From: Rhodospirillaceae bacterium
GTDB taxonomy: Bacteria > Pseudomonadota > Alphaproteobacteria > UBA8366
Direction of reading: 5' to 3'
Length of the DNA stretch: 64,000 nt
Assembly (NCBI GenBank): GCA_002724395.1
Contig: PBOR01000013.1
Coordinates: 128,433-192,432 of the forward strand
Each line of letters starts with the position of its first letter. Within the stretch, counting starts at the first letter, position 1. Under the pieces are notes generated by a model. The model searched no databases. It was given only the letters and a program-made list of their open reading frames with translations, and was not told where the DNA came from. The position numbers and the translations under genes were made by a program. Below are positions 46,510-55,383 of this stretch, one piece after another.

Positions 46510-47931
46510 ATGCCTGTAGGTGCTTTAGCAACGGAGCCTGAAAGAGGTAGTGCTGAACCCATTGCGCGAAAATTAGCAGAATTTGCCTGCGCTTTTCGAT
46601 ACGAAGATATCCCAGAAGTCGTTCGCGAACGGGCCAAGCTTCTGATTCTTGATGCTGTCGGTATTGCTTATGCGTCCACCCATTATGATTTCGCAAGTAA
46701 AATTCTCGCTGGTCTCCAAGAGGTTTCCGAAGGTGGCACAAGCTCGGTGATCGGGTGCGCAGCAAAATTACCGCTCAGGGATGCGGTTATTATGAATGGC
46801 GCCCTTGTCCACGGTCTTGACTATGACGATACACATATGACTTCGGTAGTTCACCCGACCGCGAGTTCCTTCACGACAGCGCTGGGTATGACCGAGCGTT
46901 TAGATCTCGATGGAAAGGCGCTGCTCAGCACATATGTGTTGGCAATGGAAAATGTCATTCGGGTCGGCATGGCGGCAAATGGCGGTTTACATAAGTTCGG
47001 GTTTCACCCGACTGGCGTTTGCGGACATTTTTCGACTGCGCTTGCTGTTGGCCGGTTGTTGGGGCTGGATGTGGATCAACTATCTATGGCGCAAGGTTTT
47101 GCCGGAAGTACGGCTGCGGCAAGTATGGAGTTTGTCGAAGAAGGTGGATGGAATAAACGCATTCACGGCGGTTGGGCGGGAGCGGCTGGTATTACCGCAG
47201 CTTATATGGCTAAAAATGGCTTTGTCGGGCCCACCAACACGTATGAGGGCCGGTTCGGTCTTTACAAAACCCATTTGCATGGCGATGAGAAATATGTGGA
47301 TTATGATGCCCTAACTCGTGGTCTTGGCGAGGTCTGGGAAACGGCGGTGACAGCGGTCAAACCATTCCCGACTTGTCATTTTACCCACGCAATTGCGGAT
47401 TCGGCGCTCGCTGTCCATCACAATCATGGCGTTGGGCCCGACGATATCGAGCGCATTCGAGTACAAATACCCGAAATTGCGGTAAATCTAATTGCCGAAC
47501 CGCTGGTTAAGAAATTGAAGCCGGTTAGCGATTATGATGCTAAATTTTCAGTTCAATTTATGGTAGCGGCGTGTTTTTATAGGGGTAAATTTGGCCTAAC
47601 CGAACTTGAAGAGGACATTCTGCGAGACCCGGATGTGCTGAATTTAGCAGCAAAAGTTGATTATGAATTAGACAGTAAGACTGGCTATCCGGATTATTAT
47701 TCCGGTGGCATCTTGGTGACGACTAAAGATGGCAACGAATACGTCCATCATGAGAGGGTCAATCGCGGTGCCGGGGATCGTGCGTTAACTGCTTCGGAAA
47801 TTGAAGCAAAATACATGGATAACGCCATGCTTATTATGAAACGGGATAAAGCGGAAGTTATTCGCGATGCGGTGTTGAGCCTTGATCAAATGATAGTGTC
47901 GGACTTTGCAAGTATTTTGATGGCGCAATAG
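46510..47931 (+). CDS. MmgE/PrpD family protein
   Basis: 473 aa, all-helical N-terminal MmgE/PrpD domain. Visible are LLDAVGI-type LILDAVGIAYAST near residue 50, NGALVHGLDYDDTH (conserved His and Asp), FHPTGVCGHF and KPFPTCHFTH. The family includes 2-methylcitrate dehydratase, cis-aconitate decarboxylase and the racemase/epimerase-like IDS-epimerase, so the substrate is probably a carboxylic acid. No methylcitrate cycle gene is nearby, hence prpD is not assigned. It is divergent from the AtuA-F420 operon and may serve the same pathway. GGTGGAG precedes the ATG. Confidence 0.92.
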   Translation: MPVGALATEPERGSAEPIARKLAEFACAFRYEDIPEVVRERAKLLILDAVGIAYASTHYDFASKILAGLQEVSEGGTSSVIGCAAKLPLRDAVIMNGALVHGLDYDDTHMTSVVHPTASSFTTALGMTERLDLDGKALLSTYVLAMENVIRVGMAANGGLHKFGFHPTGVCGHFSTALAVGRLLGLDVDQLSMAQGFAGSTAAASMEFVEEGGWNKRIHGGWAGAAGITAAYMAKNGFVGPTNTYEGRFGLYKTHLHGDEKYVDYDALTRGLGEVWETAVTAVKPFPTCHFTHAIADSALAVHHNHGVGPDDIERIRVQIPEIAVNLIAEPLVKKLKPVSDYDAKFSVQFMVAACFYRGKFGLTELEEDILRDPDVLNLAAKVDYELDSKTGYPDYYSGGILVTTKDGNEYVHHERVNRGAGDRALTASEIEAKYMDNAMLIMKRDKAEVIRDAVLSLDQMIVSDFASILMAQ

Positions 47932-47970
47932 AGCAAGTTTTTCTGTTGTATGATAACGCATTGGAATGAT

Positions 47971-47997
47971 CTTGAAAAATAGGTCTTAGGGACCAAT
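47971..47997 (+). promoter_or_regulatory. candidate heat-shock (RpoH) promoter of hsp20
   Basis: CTTGAA (47971-47976) and ACCAAT (47992-47997) with 15 bases between them resemble the -35 and -10 of a sigma-32-type promoter. The match at -10 is imperfect. It would give a leader of about 125 bases containing the thermometer candidate below. Confidence 0.28.
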
Positions 47998-48070
47998 ATC
48001 TTTCTGAAAAAGGGTTATGGTTAGACAAAATAGGGTGCCGTTGGGCCCTGTTCAACCGAATTAAACTTTT

Positions 48071-48132
48071 AGGCATTGCCTCAAAATGCCGCCCGATTAC
48101 AGGACTCGCTCATAGGAGGAGACTGCGATATG
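48071..48132 (+). promoter_or_regulatory. ROSE-like RNA thermometer candidate in hsp20 leader
   Basis: Two successive foldable elements lie in the last 60 bases of the leader. The first is a perfect 6-bp hairpin, GGCATT (48072-48077) with AATGCC (48085-48090), loop of 7. The second places TCGCT (48106-48110), which fits the UYGCU box of ROSE elements, three bases before the ribosome site AGGAGGA (48114-48120). An additional TCGC/GCGA pairing (48106-48109 with 48125-48128) would close the loop over that site. ROSE elements control small heat-shock genes in rhizobia and other proteobacteria by melting at high temperature. Motifs are seen; function is inferred. Confidence 0.5.
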
Positions 48133-48588
48133 TCAAGATTAACGGTATTTAATAGTCCACTACTGCTCGGGTTCGACCATGTGGAGCGTATGTTGGCGAG
48201 CATTTCTAAAAATTCAGGTGACGGATACCCGCCCTATAATATTGAACAAATTGGTGAAGACGGTTTGCGTATTTCGCTCGCGGTTGCTGGTTTTAGTGAG
48301 GATAATCTGACGATTGAGGTGGAAGATCGGCAGCTGCGTATTCACGGCAAGCAAATCGATGAGGCAAGCCGTATGTATTTACATCGAGGTATTGCCGCGC
48401 GCCAGTTTATTCGCTCTTTTGTACTTGCGGATGGGATAGAGATAAGCGACGCTGAACTGGATAATGGGCTTTTACACATCGATTTGATGCGCCCTTCAGT
48501 GGAAAGACGTGTACAGACAATAGAAATAAACTCTGAAAAGAAGAAGCCTGGCCGCAAAAAGACAGCGGTTGATGTGGAAGTGGATTAA
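48130..48588 (+). CDS. small heat-shock protein Hsp20/IbpA type
   Basis: Alpha-crystallin-domain holdase, 152 aa from ATG 48130, which has AGGAGGA about ten bases ahead; the frame continues open upstream without a better start. YPPYNIEQ, ISLAVAGFSEDNL and the C-terminal half EDNGLLHIDL-like DNGLLHIDL are IbpA-type marks. It binds unfolding proteins without ATP. It overlaps nothing and is followed after 4 bases by the DUF1150 gene, a conserved alphaproteobacterial pairing. Confidence 0.95.
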   Translation: MSRLTVFNSPLLLGFDHVERMLASISKNSGDGYPPYNIEQIGEDGLRISLAVAGFSEDNLTIEVEDRQLRIHGKQIDEASRMYLHRGIAARQFIRSFVLADGIEISDAELDNGLLHIDLMRPSVERRVQTIEINSEKKKPGRKKTAVDVEVD

Positions 48589-48592
48589 GGGA

Positions 48593-48832
48593 ATGACCGA
48601 TACAGATATAGATGCTGAAAAAGACACCAAATTTCTGCGCACTATCACTATTGAAGATTTAGCGTTGTTGGGAGCGGATGAAATTGTTTACGTGAAGCCG
48701 GTTACGGTTGATTCTAAAATCGCATTTTCGGTAAATCTTGCTGACGGCAGACCCGTAGCGCTCGTGGATGATTTCGAAACAGCGGTAGCCTCTGCAATTG
48801 AAAATGAATTTTTCCCGATGAGTGTGCACTAA
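48593..48832 (+). CDS. DUF1150 protein
   Basis: Small alphaproteobacterial protein of unknown function, 79 aa from ATG 48593 with TAAGGGA ahead; the open frame extends 8 codons further into the hsp20 end. The family core EDLALLGADEIVYVKPV and a short acidic N-terminus are visible. Always found next to Hsp20 genes in this group, so perhaps a stress-related partner. Its last 4 bases overlap the end of the convergent ptsN. Confidence 0.9.
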   Translation: MTDTDIDAEKDTKFLRTITIEDLALLGADEIVYVKPVTVDSKIAFSVNLADGRPVALVDDFETAVASAIENEFFPMSVH

Positions 48833-49293
48833 GCGGCTTGGCGGGTCGTCGTATTTGTCAAAATTGAGTATAGCTTCTCGGGTCTGCGCGCTTGACGAAG
48901 TCTCGAGCATATGTCGTCGTCCCGCAAGAGGCGGGAGATTTGAGCCAATAATGTTAGGTGTTTAGATTCAGAGTTTTCGGGGACTAATATTGCAAATAAA
49001 AGATCTACAGGCTGTTCGTCGAACGCCTCATAATCTATTGGTTTTTCCAAACGAATAAATAAGCTGTGTATCTTTTGAAGTTCGGTAATTTTCGCATGAG
49101 GAATGGCTATACCTTTACCTATTCCCGTTGGCCCGAGTCTCTCGCGGTCAACTAGGATATCGAATAGGAAACGGGTTTCTAAACCTGTCTCGGCAGCAGC
49201 TCGTTTAGATAACTCCTCAAGCGCTTGTTTTTTCGACCCAGCTGCTAGGTCTAAAAAAACAGTCTCCGGTTTAATCAGTTCGGCTAAATTCAT
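48829..49293 (-). CDS. ptsN: nitrogen-type PTS protein EIIA-Ntr
   Basis: EIIA-Ntr, 154 aa, receiving phosphate from HPr/NPr on the His of GIAIPHAK. The fructose-type EIIA fold is complete, with RERLGPTGIGKG and PVDLLFAILVP. It regulates potassium transport, nitrogen and stress functions in other proteobacteria. It links functionally with HPr at 4069-4344. Usually hpf sits between rpoN and ptsN, but here there is only a 216-base gap with its own candidate promoter. Confidence 0.96.
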   Translation of the reverse strand: MNLAELIKPETVFLDLAAGSKKQALEELSKRAAAETGLETRFLFDILVDRERLGPTGIGKGIAIPHAKITELQKIHSLFIRLEKPIDYEAFDEQPVDLLFAILVPENSESKHLTLLAQISRLLRDDDICSRLRQARRPEKLYSILTNTTTRQAA

Positions 49294-49419
49294 TTTAGCA
49301 GCGTCCCCTAGAAAATGGCTAAATTTTATTTGTTATTTCAAATGAGAATGTGCCCAGCTGGTAATGCTATTTCACGCTTATAGAGCATGTCACAGTGAGC
49401 GGAGATTTTCGAGGACAGG

Positions 49420-49448
49420 ACCATAAGCATGGCGGAAATAGCTGTCAA
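49420..49448 (-). promoter_or_regulatory. candidate sigma-70 promoter of ptsN
   Basis: On the - strand, TTGACA (49443-49448) and TATGGT (49420-49425) are separated by exactly 17 bases: a perfect -35 and a 4-of-6 -10. It would start a leader of about 120 bases before the ptsN ATG at 49293, giving ptsN its own transcription start independent of rpoN. Confidence 0.45.
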
Positions 49449-49472
49449 TAATTGTCTTTGAATGACTTTACA

Positions 49473-49491
49473 AGGGCAATGAAACAGCCCT
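49473..49491 (-). terminator. weak hairpin after rpoN
   Basis: AGGGC and GCCCT (49473-49477 and 49487-49491) pair around a 9-base loop, 19 bases after the rpoN stop. No proper T-run follows (TTGTAAAG), so it is at best a weak or rho-assisted terminator. Confidence 0.22.
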
Positions 49492-49509
49492 GAGAGGATC
49501 ATTTACATT

Positions 49510-51090
49510 CTATAACTGTTTGTTTTTTTCGCGTCGTCGTTGAACGGAGGAGGGTATTTTTAAAGCCTCGCGATATTTTGCGACGGTACGTCTGGCAATA
49601 TCAACTCCATCACCTTTTAGTATTGCAACGATACCATCATCAGAGAGAATGGCGTTTGGTAATTCTTCATCTATCAATGACTTGATACGGTACCTCACCG
49701 ATTCGGCAGAATGAGATTGGCCTCCGCCAGTGCCACCTATGGCCGATGTGAAAAAGTACTTTAGCTCAAACGTACCGCGCGGCGTATGGATGTATTTGTT
49801 GGATGTCACGCGACTAACAGTACTTTCGTGCATCTCAATCGCTTCAGCAATATCTCTCAAGATTAAAGGCTTCAAGTGTTCTACACCATTCAAAAAGAAG
49901 CTGTGTTGCTGTAAGACGATCTCACGGGAGACTTTGAGGATGGTTGTTGCACGCTGATGCAGGGATTTAACGAGCCAATTTGCGGATTGAAAATGCTCAC
50001 TGATATATTCTTTTTCGTCCTTATTGCGCGCTTCCTTTGTGATGCGGGCGTAATAATCCGTATTTACAAGGACGCGAGGCAGCGTTTCGGAGTTCAGCTC
50101 CACGATCCAACCCCCATCTGGGTGGGGCCGCATAAATATATCCGGCGTCACGGTTTGCAGAATTTCTTGTTCAAAGCATTCCGCAGGCTTGGGGTCAAGA
50201 GCGCGGATTTCAGTAACCATTTGAGTTAAATCTTCTTCATCGACACCGCAAATTTTGATCAATGCAGATTTATCCTGCCTTGCTAGCAAGTCGAGATTTT
50301 CGAGGAGCGTTGCCATAGCCGGGTCGAAGCGGTTTTGATCTTTTAGTTGTAGTGCAAGGCATTCTCGAAGGTCGCGTGCAAACACTCCAGGTGGGTCAAA
50401 TTTTTGTAAGATTAGCAAAATTTTTTCGACACGCTCTTTGGGACATCCGAGAAACTCGGCAATTTCTGTCAGAGGATTGCTGATCCAACCCGATTGATCT
50501 AGAGACTCTATTAGATGTCTGCCGATGAGCCGATCTCCGGCGTCAACAATGTCTACTTGCAATTGTTCTGTTAGGTGGTCCCGTAATGTCTTCGTTCCGC
50601 TAAGTGTTGCCTCTAAATCACTGATTGGTGCAGTAAAATCGGGCCGTCCACCTGCACCGCTATTAAATCTGTCGAGGCCAATATTTTGATCCAGCCCACT
50701 TGTATCAGTTGACGATTCCGGGCCATCGTTTGGGCCATCGCCTTCCCAAATAGCACTATGATCTATATCCAGAGGGCTCTCGCCTTCGCTGGACGCGGCT
50801 TCGCCAGTGACGTGTTCCAAGCTATCAGGAGTGCCGGCACCTTCGTGCATTTCTAATGTTGTAGAATTCTGACTAGAAGTCTCAGGTTTTTCGGGTGCCC
50901 GATCTTCACTACCTTTATTATCACCCGACGATTCGTCGCGCTCCAGCATCGGATTTTGTTGGAGCTCGTTTTCGACGAATTCACGCAACTCGGCACTTGA
51001 GAACTGCAATAGCTTAATTGCTTGTTGCAATTGCGGTGTCATCACAAGGCTTTGCGATTGCCGCAGATCAAGACGCTGCGATAGGGCCAT
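49510..51090 (-). CDS. rpoN: RNA polymerase sigma-54 factor
   Basis: Sigma-54, 526 aa. Region I is the glutamine/leucine-rich N-terminus (about residues 8-55) containing SQSLVMTPQLQQAIKLLQ; region II is an acidic, Ser-rich linker of about 90 residues; the core-binding and helix-turn-helix parts follow; the RpoN box ARRTVAKYRE (about 499-508) contacts the -24 element. Requires an enhancer-binding ATPase. Nitrogen and other regulons. It lies 18 bases after lptB in the conserved alphaproteobacterial order. Confidence 0.97.
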   Translation of the reverse strand: MALSQRLDLRQSQSLVMTPQLQQAIKLLQFSSAELREFVENELQQNPMLERDESSGDNKGSEDRAPEKPETSSQNSTTLEMHEGAGTPDSLEHVTGEAASSEGESPLDIDHSAIWEGDGPNDGPESSTDTSGLDQNIGLDRFNSGAGGRPDFTAPISDLEATLSGTKTLRDHLTEQLQVDIVDAGDRLIGRHLIESLDQSGWISNPLTEIAEFLGCPKERVEKILLILQKFDPPGVFARDLRECLALQLKDQNRFDPAMATLLENLDLLARQDKSALIKICGVDEEDLTQMVTEIRALDPKPAECFEQEILQTVTPDIFMRPHPDGGWIVELNSETLPRVLVNTDYYARITKEARNKDEKEYISEHFQSANWLVKSLHQRATTILKVSREIVLQQHSFFLNGVEHLKPLILRDIAEAIEMHESTVSRVTSNKYIHTPRGTFELKYFFTSAIGGTGGGQSHSAESVRYRIKSLIDEELPNAILSDDGIVAILKGDGVDIARRTVAKYREALKIPSSVQRRREKNKQL

Positions 51091-51108
51091 GGCTAAAGGC
51101 GGCTGCCG

Positions 51109-51903
51109 TTAAAGGCTGAACCGTTCCCCAAGATAAACGCGGCGAACTTCGGTGTTCGCTACGATTTCGTCTGGGCGGCCTTCCATCAACAACCGACCAT
51201 CGTGAAGAATATACGCACGGTCGACCACATCCAGCGTCTCACGCACATTGTGATCAGTGATCAGGACCCCAATGCCCCGATCCTTTAGGTGAATGACCAG
51301 CTCTCGAATATCACGAACCGCTATTGGGTCAATACCCGCAAGTGGTTCGTCGAGAAGTATAAAATTTGGTTGAGAAGCCAATGCACGTGCTATTTCCACA
51401 CGGCGGCGCTCGCCACCTGAAAGCGCTAAAGATGGGGTTCGGCGCAGGTGGGTAATAGAAAACTCCGCTAGCAATGCTTCCAACATTGCTTCACGGTGGT
51501 CGCGGCTTTTTTCAACAACCTCTAAAACGCCACGAATATTTTGTTCTACATTGAGGCCACGAAAAATCGAAGGTTCCTGCGGCAGGTAGCCGATCCCGAG
51601 TCGGGCGCGACGATACATAGGTAGCGTGGTGATATCTTGTCCATCAAGCAGTACGGTTCCGTAATCTGCGGCGATTAACCCGGTGGTAATATAAAAGCAG
51701 GTTGTCTTGCCGGCGCCGTTGGGCCCCAATAAACCAACGACCTCACCGCGCTGGAGGTACATACTTACGTCTCGGAGGATTGGGCGTTTTTTGAATTGTT
51801 TGCCGACGTTACGCACCGCCAGGCCAGAATTTTGCGCTACTAGCCGTGGTCCTGCAGATCGCAGATTTTTGGATGGAATTTGTGGTGGTTGATTTTGGGT
51901 CAC
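51109..51903 (-). CDS. lptB: LPS export ABC transporter ATPase LptB
   Basis: ATPase of the Lpt bridge that extracts lipopolysaccharide from the inner membrane, 264 aa. Walker [10 protein letters not shown], the signature [10 protein letters not shown], Walker [14 protein letters not shown] and the H-loop ITDHN are intact. An N-terminal extension of about 25 polar residues precedes the ABC domain. Partners LptF/G are elsewhere; LptA and LptC are directly upstream. Confidence 0.97.
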   Translation of the reverse strand: MTQNQPPQIPSKNLRSAGPRLVAQNSGLAVRNVGKQFKKRPILRDVSMYLQRGEVVGLLGPNGAGKTTCFYITTGLIAADYGTVLLDGQDITTLPMYRRARLGIGYLPQEPSIFRGLNVEQNIRGVLEVVEKSRDHREAMLEALLAEFSITHLRRTPSLALSGGERRRVEIARALASQPNFILLDEPLAGIDPIAVRDIRELVIHLKDRGIGVLITDHNVRETLDVVDRAYILHDGRLLMEGRPDEIVANTEVRRVYLGERFSL

Positions 51904-51946
51904 TTTGTTAGCACGTTTGTAATTTAAGGAAGATTTATATCCATTA

Positions 51947-52792
51947 TTATCGCGTCCTACCCGGGGTTATCAAACCTTTTACGCGTTTACCGACCAATCG
52001 ATAAATGCCGGTTTTTAGATTTACACGAGCCACATCGCCATTTAGCTGGTTTTTATTGCTAGTAATTTTTACATTACCGCTGAGTGTTGCGACACTTTTA
52101 TCCGGGTAATATTCTCCTTTGTCGCCACGAATGATCGCGTTAGGCACGGAAACATGCACGTTGCCGAAAGCATCGACGCGGCTGACCCTCTGTGCGCCTT
52201 TCTTTCTCGTCCCCTCGACTTGCGGCTCGGATATGTAGGCGGTGAGAATGTCTGCATGTAAACGTTGTTTTCCTTGTGATACCACAGCATTACCTCGCGC
52301 GACAGCGATTTGATTTTTATCCCAATATTCCAAGCTATCTTTTGCGGTGAGCGTACCTTGAGGGGATACGAGTTTAAGGCGTTTACCGCGCAGAACGAAT
52401 ACTGATTGCTTCACATGGTAAACAGCTACATCTCCCGTCACAGTGGTTTTGGCCTTCCGGTCTTTTTCTCCCTTGTTATTGGAGATGATTTTCACGCGGC
52501 CTTTTGCGTCGAGACGAACCATTTCCTGGCCGGAACCATCTTTCGTATCGCGATAATGGGCGATAAGTTCGTCGGCGCGAAGGTTTACGGTGCCACGGCT
52601 TGCGCGGGCATTACCGCGCGCAATATATTTACCTTCTTTCGGTATCCACTCGAGGCCTTCATCTGCTTCGATCACAAGCGGCGAACCGTTCGAACCGTCG
52701 GTCAAAGGGATATTGACGGATTGTGCAATGGCGACGCTGTTCAAAAACCAAAAGAAAATGCTCAAAAATCCAGCCGTAAGGCTATTAGTCAT
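51947..52792 (-). CDS. lptA: LPS transport periplasmic protein LptA
   Basis: Periplasmic beta-jellyroll bridge protein, 281 aa, longer than E. coli LptA (185 aa). Signal peptide at 1-24 (hydrophobic core, AIAQS). Two OstA-type repeats are visible from the recurring IxADxLxAxY and VARGNA segments. It overlaps lptC by 4 bases and leads to lptB after 43 bases. The C-terminus is basic. Confidence 0.92.
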   Translation of the reverse strand: MTNSLTAGFLSIFFWFLNSVAIAQSVNIPLTDGSNGSPLVIEADEGLEWIPKEGKYIARGNARASRGTVNLRADELIAHYRDTKDGSGQEMVRLDAKGRVKIISNNKGEKDRKAKTTVTGDVAVYHVKQSVFVLRGKRLKLVSPQGTLTAKDSLEYWDKNQIAVARGNAVVSQGKQRLHADILTAYISEPQVEGTRKKGAQRVSRVDAFGNVHVSVPNAIIRGDKGEYYPDKSVATLSGNVKITSNKNQLNGDVARVNLKTGIYRLVGKRVKGLITPGRTR

Positions 52793-53478
52793 CCTTTTTT
52801 CATCCGGTTTGGAAATAAAGTAAGTTTTGCGCGACCTTTAAATATGATCCGTTTGGTTTTATAGAAGAGCACAAATCCCTCCGCCTTCAAATTACCCAGT
52901 GGGCCTTGTCCCGCGACAGGGTCAACACCATGCGCATCTCCTGCGGTCAAGTCGATAACAGCATTTGCAGTGCGGAATTCGTAACCAGTATCGTGAAAGA
53001 CATTTACGCTGCCCGAAAGCTCTAAAATTTGCTTCTTGTGGTTATAAAATCCGTCTTCTGCGGTTATGGCAGCCCAGGAGCCATTTTTCATCATGATATC
53101 TACTTTAGGTCCTGATAGCGAGAATTCCATATCCTTGGCATTTTTCTGATGTGCTTTGGTTGCGGTAATAGTGAATGGCTTTTCTTCCAACATACCTGCG
53201 TATCGACCGTTTAACATGGTAAGGTTTTTAGCTGCCTTTTTGTCTATTTTTGCGGGCCCGAAGGTAAAACGCCGTTGTTGATCTTCGAATTGAGGCCATA
53301 CTAAAACAAGGAGTATTAGGCCTGTTGCTACGGTTGGCAGTAGAACACGCATGGTGCCTACGAACCTGCCATAAAGAGGAGACATTTTGACGTTCTGGCG
53401 CGCTGAAATGGCCAGGTCGCGTTGGGCACTCCGCGATGATGAGTGTGCTATACTTGGTGTACCCATGGGATCTTTCAT
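52789..53478 (-). CDS. lptC: LPS export protein LptC
   Basis: Bitopic inner-membrane partner of the Lpt machine, 229 aa, with a polar N-terminal stretch, one membrane segment at about 44-64 and a periplasmic OstA-like domain (GRYAGMLEEKPFTITA). The ATG overlaps nothing upstream but lies 3 bases after the kdsD stop, and its end overlaps lptA by 4 bases. Confidence 0.9.
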   Translation of the reverse strand: MKDPMGTPSIAHSSSRSAQRDLAISARQNVKMSPLYGRFVGTMRVLLPTVATGLILLVLVWPQFEDQQRRFTFGPAKIDKKAAKNLTMLNGRYAGMLEEKPFTITATKAHQKNAKDMEFSLSGPKVDIMMKNGSWAAITAEDGFYNHKKQILELSGSVNVFHDTGYEFRTANAVIDLTAGDAHGVDPVAGQGPLGNLKAEGFVLFYKTKRIIFKGRAKLTLFPNRMKKG

Positions 53479-53481
53479 GGC

Positions 53482-54504
53482 TTAGACCACGCCGGCACGC
53501 AAGCAGTCGTGAACATGCAGCACGCCGACTGGTGCGCCTGTGGCTTCATTTACCACAAACAAATTTGTAATCGATTTTTCATTCATAACGGCCAAAGCCT
53601 CTGCTGCCAGGGCTTGTGGACGGATCGTGCGCGGTGCTGTGGTCATGATGTCTTGAGCAGTGAATGCGCGAAGGTCGTCTTCGATGTGTCGCCGAAGATC
53701 ACCGTCTGTGACAATCCCGATTAACTGGCCGCTATCAACAATACCGACGCAGCCGAAACTTTTGGCTGTCATTTCCAATATTGTTTCGCTCATCGCCGCT
53801 GTCGGGGAAATCGTGGGAACGGCATCGCCGGAATGCATCAGATCGGAAACCCGTAAAAGGCTATTACCTAATTTACCGCCTGGATGCAGGACGCGAAAAT
53901 CATTTGTCGAGAAGCCCTTTCGTTCTAATAAGGCAACAGCGATGGCATCCCCAATTGCTAGGCTCGCGGCTGTAGATGTGGTGGGAGCTAACCCCATCGG
54001 GCATCCTTCTGGCACATTTGGGAGCTGCAAGACCGTGTCAGCCATTTCGCCAAGAGTACTGTCAAGGCGGCTAGTGATTGCAATAAGCGGAATGGAGAAT
54101 CGTCTTGAAAATTCAAGGAGGTCTCGAAGCTCTGAGGTTTCGCCAGATTTAGAAAGCGCTACAACCGCGTCTTCACTTGTGATCATGCCCAAATCACCAT
54201 GGCTTGCTTCGGCGGGATGAACATATTGAGCTGGGCTACCGGTGGATGCCAAAGTGGCTGCAATTTTACAAGCAATATGACCGCTCTTGCCCATTCCGGT
54301 TACTATGATTCTTCCTTCTACTTTGTGCAGTAAATCTACAGCATTACTAAAGGGGCCAGAAAGACTGTCAGCTATCTCTAAAATGGCCTCTGCTTCCAAA
54401 CGTAAAACACGCGTTGCGGAGGCTAAGGCATGCTCTGCTTGTCCGGCTTTTTTAGTCTTTGGCGCGCTAGATCGCTGCTGTTTTTGTTTTTCCGTTGCCT
54501 TCAT
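53482..54504 (-). CDS. kdsD: D-arabinose-5-phosphate isomerase
   Basis: Isomerises ribulose-5-phosphate to arabinose-5-phosphate for KDO, the inner sugar of lipopolysaccharide. A SIS domain with GMGKSGHIACKIAATL, AEASHGDLG and LSKSGET is followed by a pair of CBS domains in the C-terminal 120 residues. I choose ATG 54504 (340 aa, near the family length); the frame stays open up to 54648, overlapping rnd. The position before lptC-lptA-lptB fits an LPS assembly operon. Confidence 0.92.
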   Translation of the reverse strand: MKATEKQKQQRSSAPKTKKAGQAEHALASATRVLRLEAEAILEIADSLSGPFSNAVDLLHKVEGRIIVTGMGKSGHIACKIAATLASTGSPAQYVHPAEASHGDLGMITSEDAVVALSKSGETSELRDLLEFSRRFSIPLIAITSRLDSTLGEMADTVLQLPNVPEGCPMGLAPTTSTAASLAIGDAIAVALLERKGFSTNDFRVLHPGGKLGNSLLRVSDLMHSGDAVPTISPTAAMSETILEMTAKSFGCVGIVDSGQLIGIVTDGDLRRHIEDDLRAFTAQDIMTTAPRTIRPQALAAEALAVMNEKSITNLFVVNEATGAPVGVLHVHDCLRAGVV

Positions 54505-54553
54505 TTTACTATTACCGATCAGGCTGTTGGCTTTTGGGGTGTATGGAATTTTT

Positions 54554-55168
54554 CTAATGATGCGTAAAAATTTCGTCATTTTCAAAACCGGCAATGTCCA
54601 TCGCAGCGCGGTACGGTAAGAAATCAAAAGCTGCTTGTGCCAATTCAAGCCTGCCCTCGCGAATAAGCATTTCTTTTAGCTTCTCCCATAATTCATGCAA
54701 ATGAAGCACATCGCTTGCGGCATATTCCAATTGCGCTTGGCTTAAATCAGGGGCTCCCCAGTCCGATGATTGTTGCTGTTTAGATATATCGATATCGAGA
54801 AGATCGTGGCATAAATCCTTTAGACCGTGTTGGTCTGTAAACGTGCGAACAAGCCTAGAGGCAATTTTCGTGCAGCAAATTGGCCGGCAATCACAATTTA
54901 GATAGAATTGTAGAACGCCTAAATCGAAGCGGGCAAAATGAAAAAGTTTAATTATTTTTTTATTAGATAATTGCTTGACCAAATTCGGGGCACCTTCATG
55001 GTCCTTCGGGATTTGTACCACATGCGCATTTCCATCACCGGAGGAGAGTTGCACGACGCAAAGCCGGTCACGCGACTGTTTCAGTCCCATGGTTTCCGTG
55101 TCGACTGCCACAATATTGCCGAGATCGATATCTTTCGGTAAGTCACCGCGATGAAAGTAAAGGCTCAA
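54554..55168 (-). CDS. rnd: short ribonuclease D
   Basis: 3'-5' exoribonuclease domain protein, 204 aa. The DEDD nuclease residues begin with Asp23 and Glu25 in AVDTETMGL; FHFARFDLGVL and the YAASDVLHLHEL segment supply the rest. The HRDC domains of E. coli RNase D are missing, which is the usual short alphaproteobacterial form. Probable tRNA 3'-end trimming. It follows tRNA-Leu on the same strand after 128 bases. Confidence 0.93.
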   Translation of the reverse strand: MSLYFHRGDLPKDIDLGNIVAVDTETMGLKQSRDRLCVVQLSSGDGNAHVVQIPKDHEGAPNLVKQLSNKKIIKLFHFARFDLGVLQFYLNCDCRPICCTKIASRLVRTFTDQHGLKDLCHDLLDIDISKQQQSSDWGAPDLSQAQLEYAASDVLHLHELWEKLKEMLIREGRLELAQAAFDFLPYRAAMDIAGFENDEIFTHH

Positions 55169-55296
55169 AGAACTATCTTCCTAAATCGTTAACCGTTGAG
55201 GTTGGAGCATAATACCGCTCACAGGGCCCAAAACGCTACTCTAAAGCCATACTCGTCGCCCCCCGAAAATATAGAGGGAAAAACGCTTTAGAATTA

Positions 55297-55383
55297 TGGT
55301 GCCCAGGAGAAGACTCGAACTTCCACGAGGTTTCCCCCACAGGTACCTGAAACCTGCGCGTCTACCAATTCCGCCACCTGGGC
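55297..55383 (-). tRNA. tRNA-Leu (CAG)
   Basis: 87-base class II tRNA with encoded CCA. Acceptor stem GCCCAGG pairs with CCTGGGC; the anticodon loop TTCAGGT gives anticodon CAG for codon CUG. A long variable arm with a stem lies before the T arm GTTCGAGTC. The 5' end is at 55383 on the - strand. Confidence 0.96.

Noticed and set aside
47858..48076. 72-codon - strand ORF after the MmgE/PrpD gene
   Set aside because: Half of it is antisense to the MmgE/PrpD end and the rest lies in the hsp20 leader; no ribosome site.
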